64,000 bases of DNA from Pleionea litopenaei (GTDB lineage: Bacteria > Pseudomonadota > Gammaproteobacteria > Enterobacterales > Kangiellaceae). Under the pieces are notes generated by a model. That model was not told the origin of the DNA and searched no databases. It saw only the letters and a program-made list of their open reading frames with translations. This document shows positions 63,522 to 64,000 of this stretch, in pieces. Each line of letters begins with the position of its first letter. The stretch's first letter is position 1. A program made the translations under genes and the position numbers. Location of the stretch: the NCBI RefSeq assembly GCF_031198435.1, contig NZ_CP133548.1, positions 3,072,001 through 3,136,000 of the forward strand, in the 5' to 3' direction.

Positions 63522-64000
63522 TGAACAACAGAGTTCCAATGACTAAGCAGGGAGCTGATAGCCTTCGTGCAGAGTTGAAACATTTGAAAACGGAAGCGCG
63601 ACCTAAAGTCATTGCTGCTATTGCTGAGGCAAGAGAGCACGGTGACTTAAAAGAAAATGCTGAATATCATGCAGCACGTGAGCAGCAAGGCTTTATTGAA
63701 GGTCGTATTCAAGAAATCGAAGGGAAAATATCGAACGCTCAAATCATTGACGTGACCACCATGACCAACAATGGAAAGGTGATTTTCGGTGCGACAGTTA
63801 ACCTAATCAACATTGATACTGAAGAAGAAGTGAGTTATCAAATTGTGGGAGAAGATGAGGCCAATATAAAAGAGAATAAAATCTCTGTTTCATCGCCCAT
63901 TGCTCGCGCCCTCATTGGTAAAAATGAAGGTGATGAAGTGGTGGTGAAAGCGCCCGGTGGAGAAGTTGAATACGAAATCGCTGAAGTTAACTATATTTAG
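63521..64000 (+). CDS. greA: transcription elongation factor GreA
   Basis: The 159-residue product has the N-terminal coiled coil ([61 protein letters not shown]) with the acidic tip DLKENAEY that enters the RNA polymerase secondary channel. The C-terminal FKBP-like domain follows ([30 protein letters not shown]). Its ATG shares one base with the carB stop codon. The gene ends exactly at the window edge. Confidence 0.97.
   Translation: MNNRVPMTKQGADSLRAELKHLKTEARPKVIAAIAEAREHGDLKENAEYHAAREQQGFIEGRIQEIEGKISNAQIIDVTTMTNNGKVIFGATVNLINIDTEEEVSYQIVGEDEANIKENKISVSSPIARALIGKNEGDEVVVKAPGGEVEYEIAEVNYI

Overview
This 64 kb window is ordinary, densely packed chromosome from a gammaproteobacterium. The GC content looks moderate (mid-40s per cent by eye). 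The clearest taxonomic signal is a gene order shared with Pseudomonas-type genomes: bamE-fur-recN-(nadK-hrcA)-grpE-dnaK-dnaJ-...-dapB-...-carA-carB-greA. Protein features such as the cytochrome c-fused CoxB, Cox11, DUF2909 and FxsA point the same way. I would guess a marine Oceanospirillales/Kangiellaceae-like organism, but the genus is inference. I saw no tRNA, rRNA, CRISPR array, insertion sequence or prophage.

Layout. 1-1763: the 5' part of a TonB-dependent receptor, cut by the window edge. 1.9-5.5 kb: an M14-type carboxypeptidase paired with an alpha/beta hydrolase, an EamA permease and an orphan gene. 5.5-10.8 kb: a minus-strand cluster of a DesR/DesK-type two-component system, a membrane-anchored amidohydrolase and an ABC-2 exporter. 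11.0-17.5 kb: ybjQ, a cupin, a small hydrolase, cutA-dsbD, a large receiver protein with a ruined GGDEF signature, and fxsA. 17.5-19.7 kb: groES-groEL behind a perfect CIRCE operator overlapping a sigma-32-like promoter. 19.8-22.1 kb: a cyclase-FHA / ParA-like / XRE cluster, followed by a histone H1-like gene. 23-27.5 kb: a DUF3530 protein, a thioesterase, and a VWA lipoprotein / ECF sigma / membrane protein set. 27.7-36.3 kb: a complete aa3-type cytochrome c oxidase locus (coxB, coxA, cox11, coxC, DUF2909, SURF1, a Sco-like orphan, ctaA, ctaB, sco). 36.3-41.3 kb: an LpxL-like acyltransferase with an extra C-terminal tail plus three glycosyltransferases and a membrane-anchored methyltransferase-like protein. 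41.3-43.9 kb: small membrane proteins, DoxX, and an ECF sigma with a zinc-finger anti-sigma. 43.9-64 kb: the conserved housekeeping block, interrupted by a 1204-residue THI5-CHASE-GGDEF-EAL protein and a methyltransferase.

The most interesting part is the 822-base gap between dapB and carA. It contains what looks like an unannotated Csr/Rsm-type regulatory RNA: about 126 nt, eight GGA motifs, a strong intrinsic terminator and a sigma-70 promoter. About 180 bases upstream of its predicted start lies an 18-bp palindrome resembling the UvrY/GacA/LetA binding box. The same gap holds a carAB promoter whose predicted transcript starts with A followed by four U, and a perfect 12-bp terminator-like hairpin just before carA. 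Both suggest pyrimidine-sensitive control.

Heat-shock control is also legible. hrcA is present, but only groESL carries CIRCE. grpE and dnaK instead have sigma-32-like promoters, one inside the 3' end of hrcA and one within a hairpin before dnaK.
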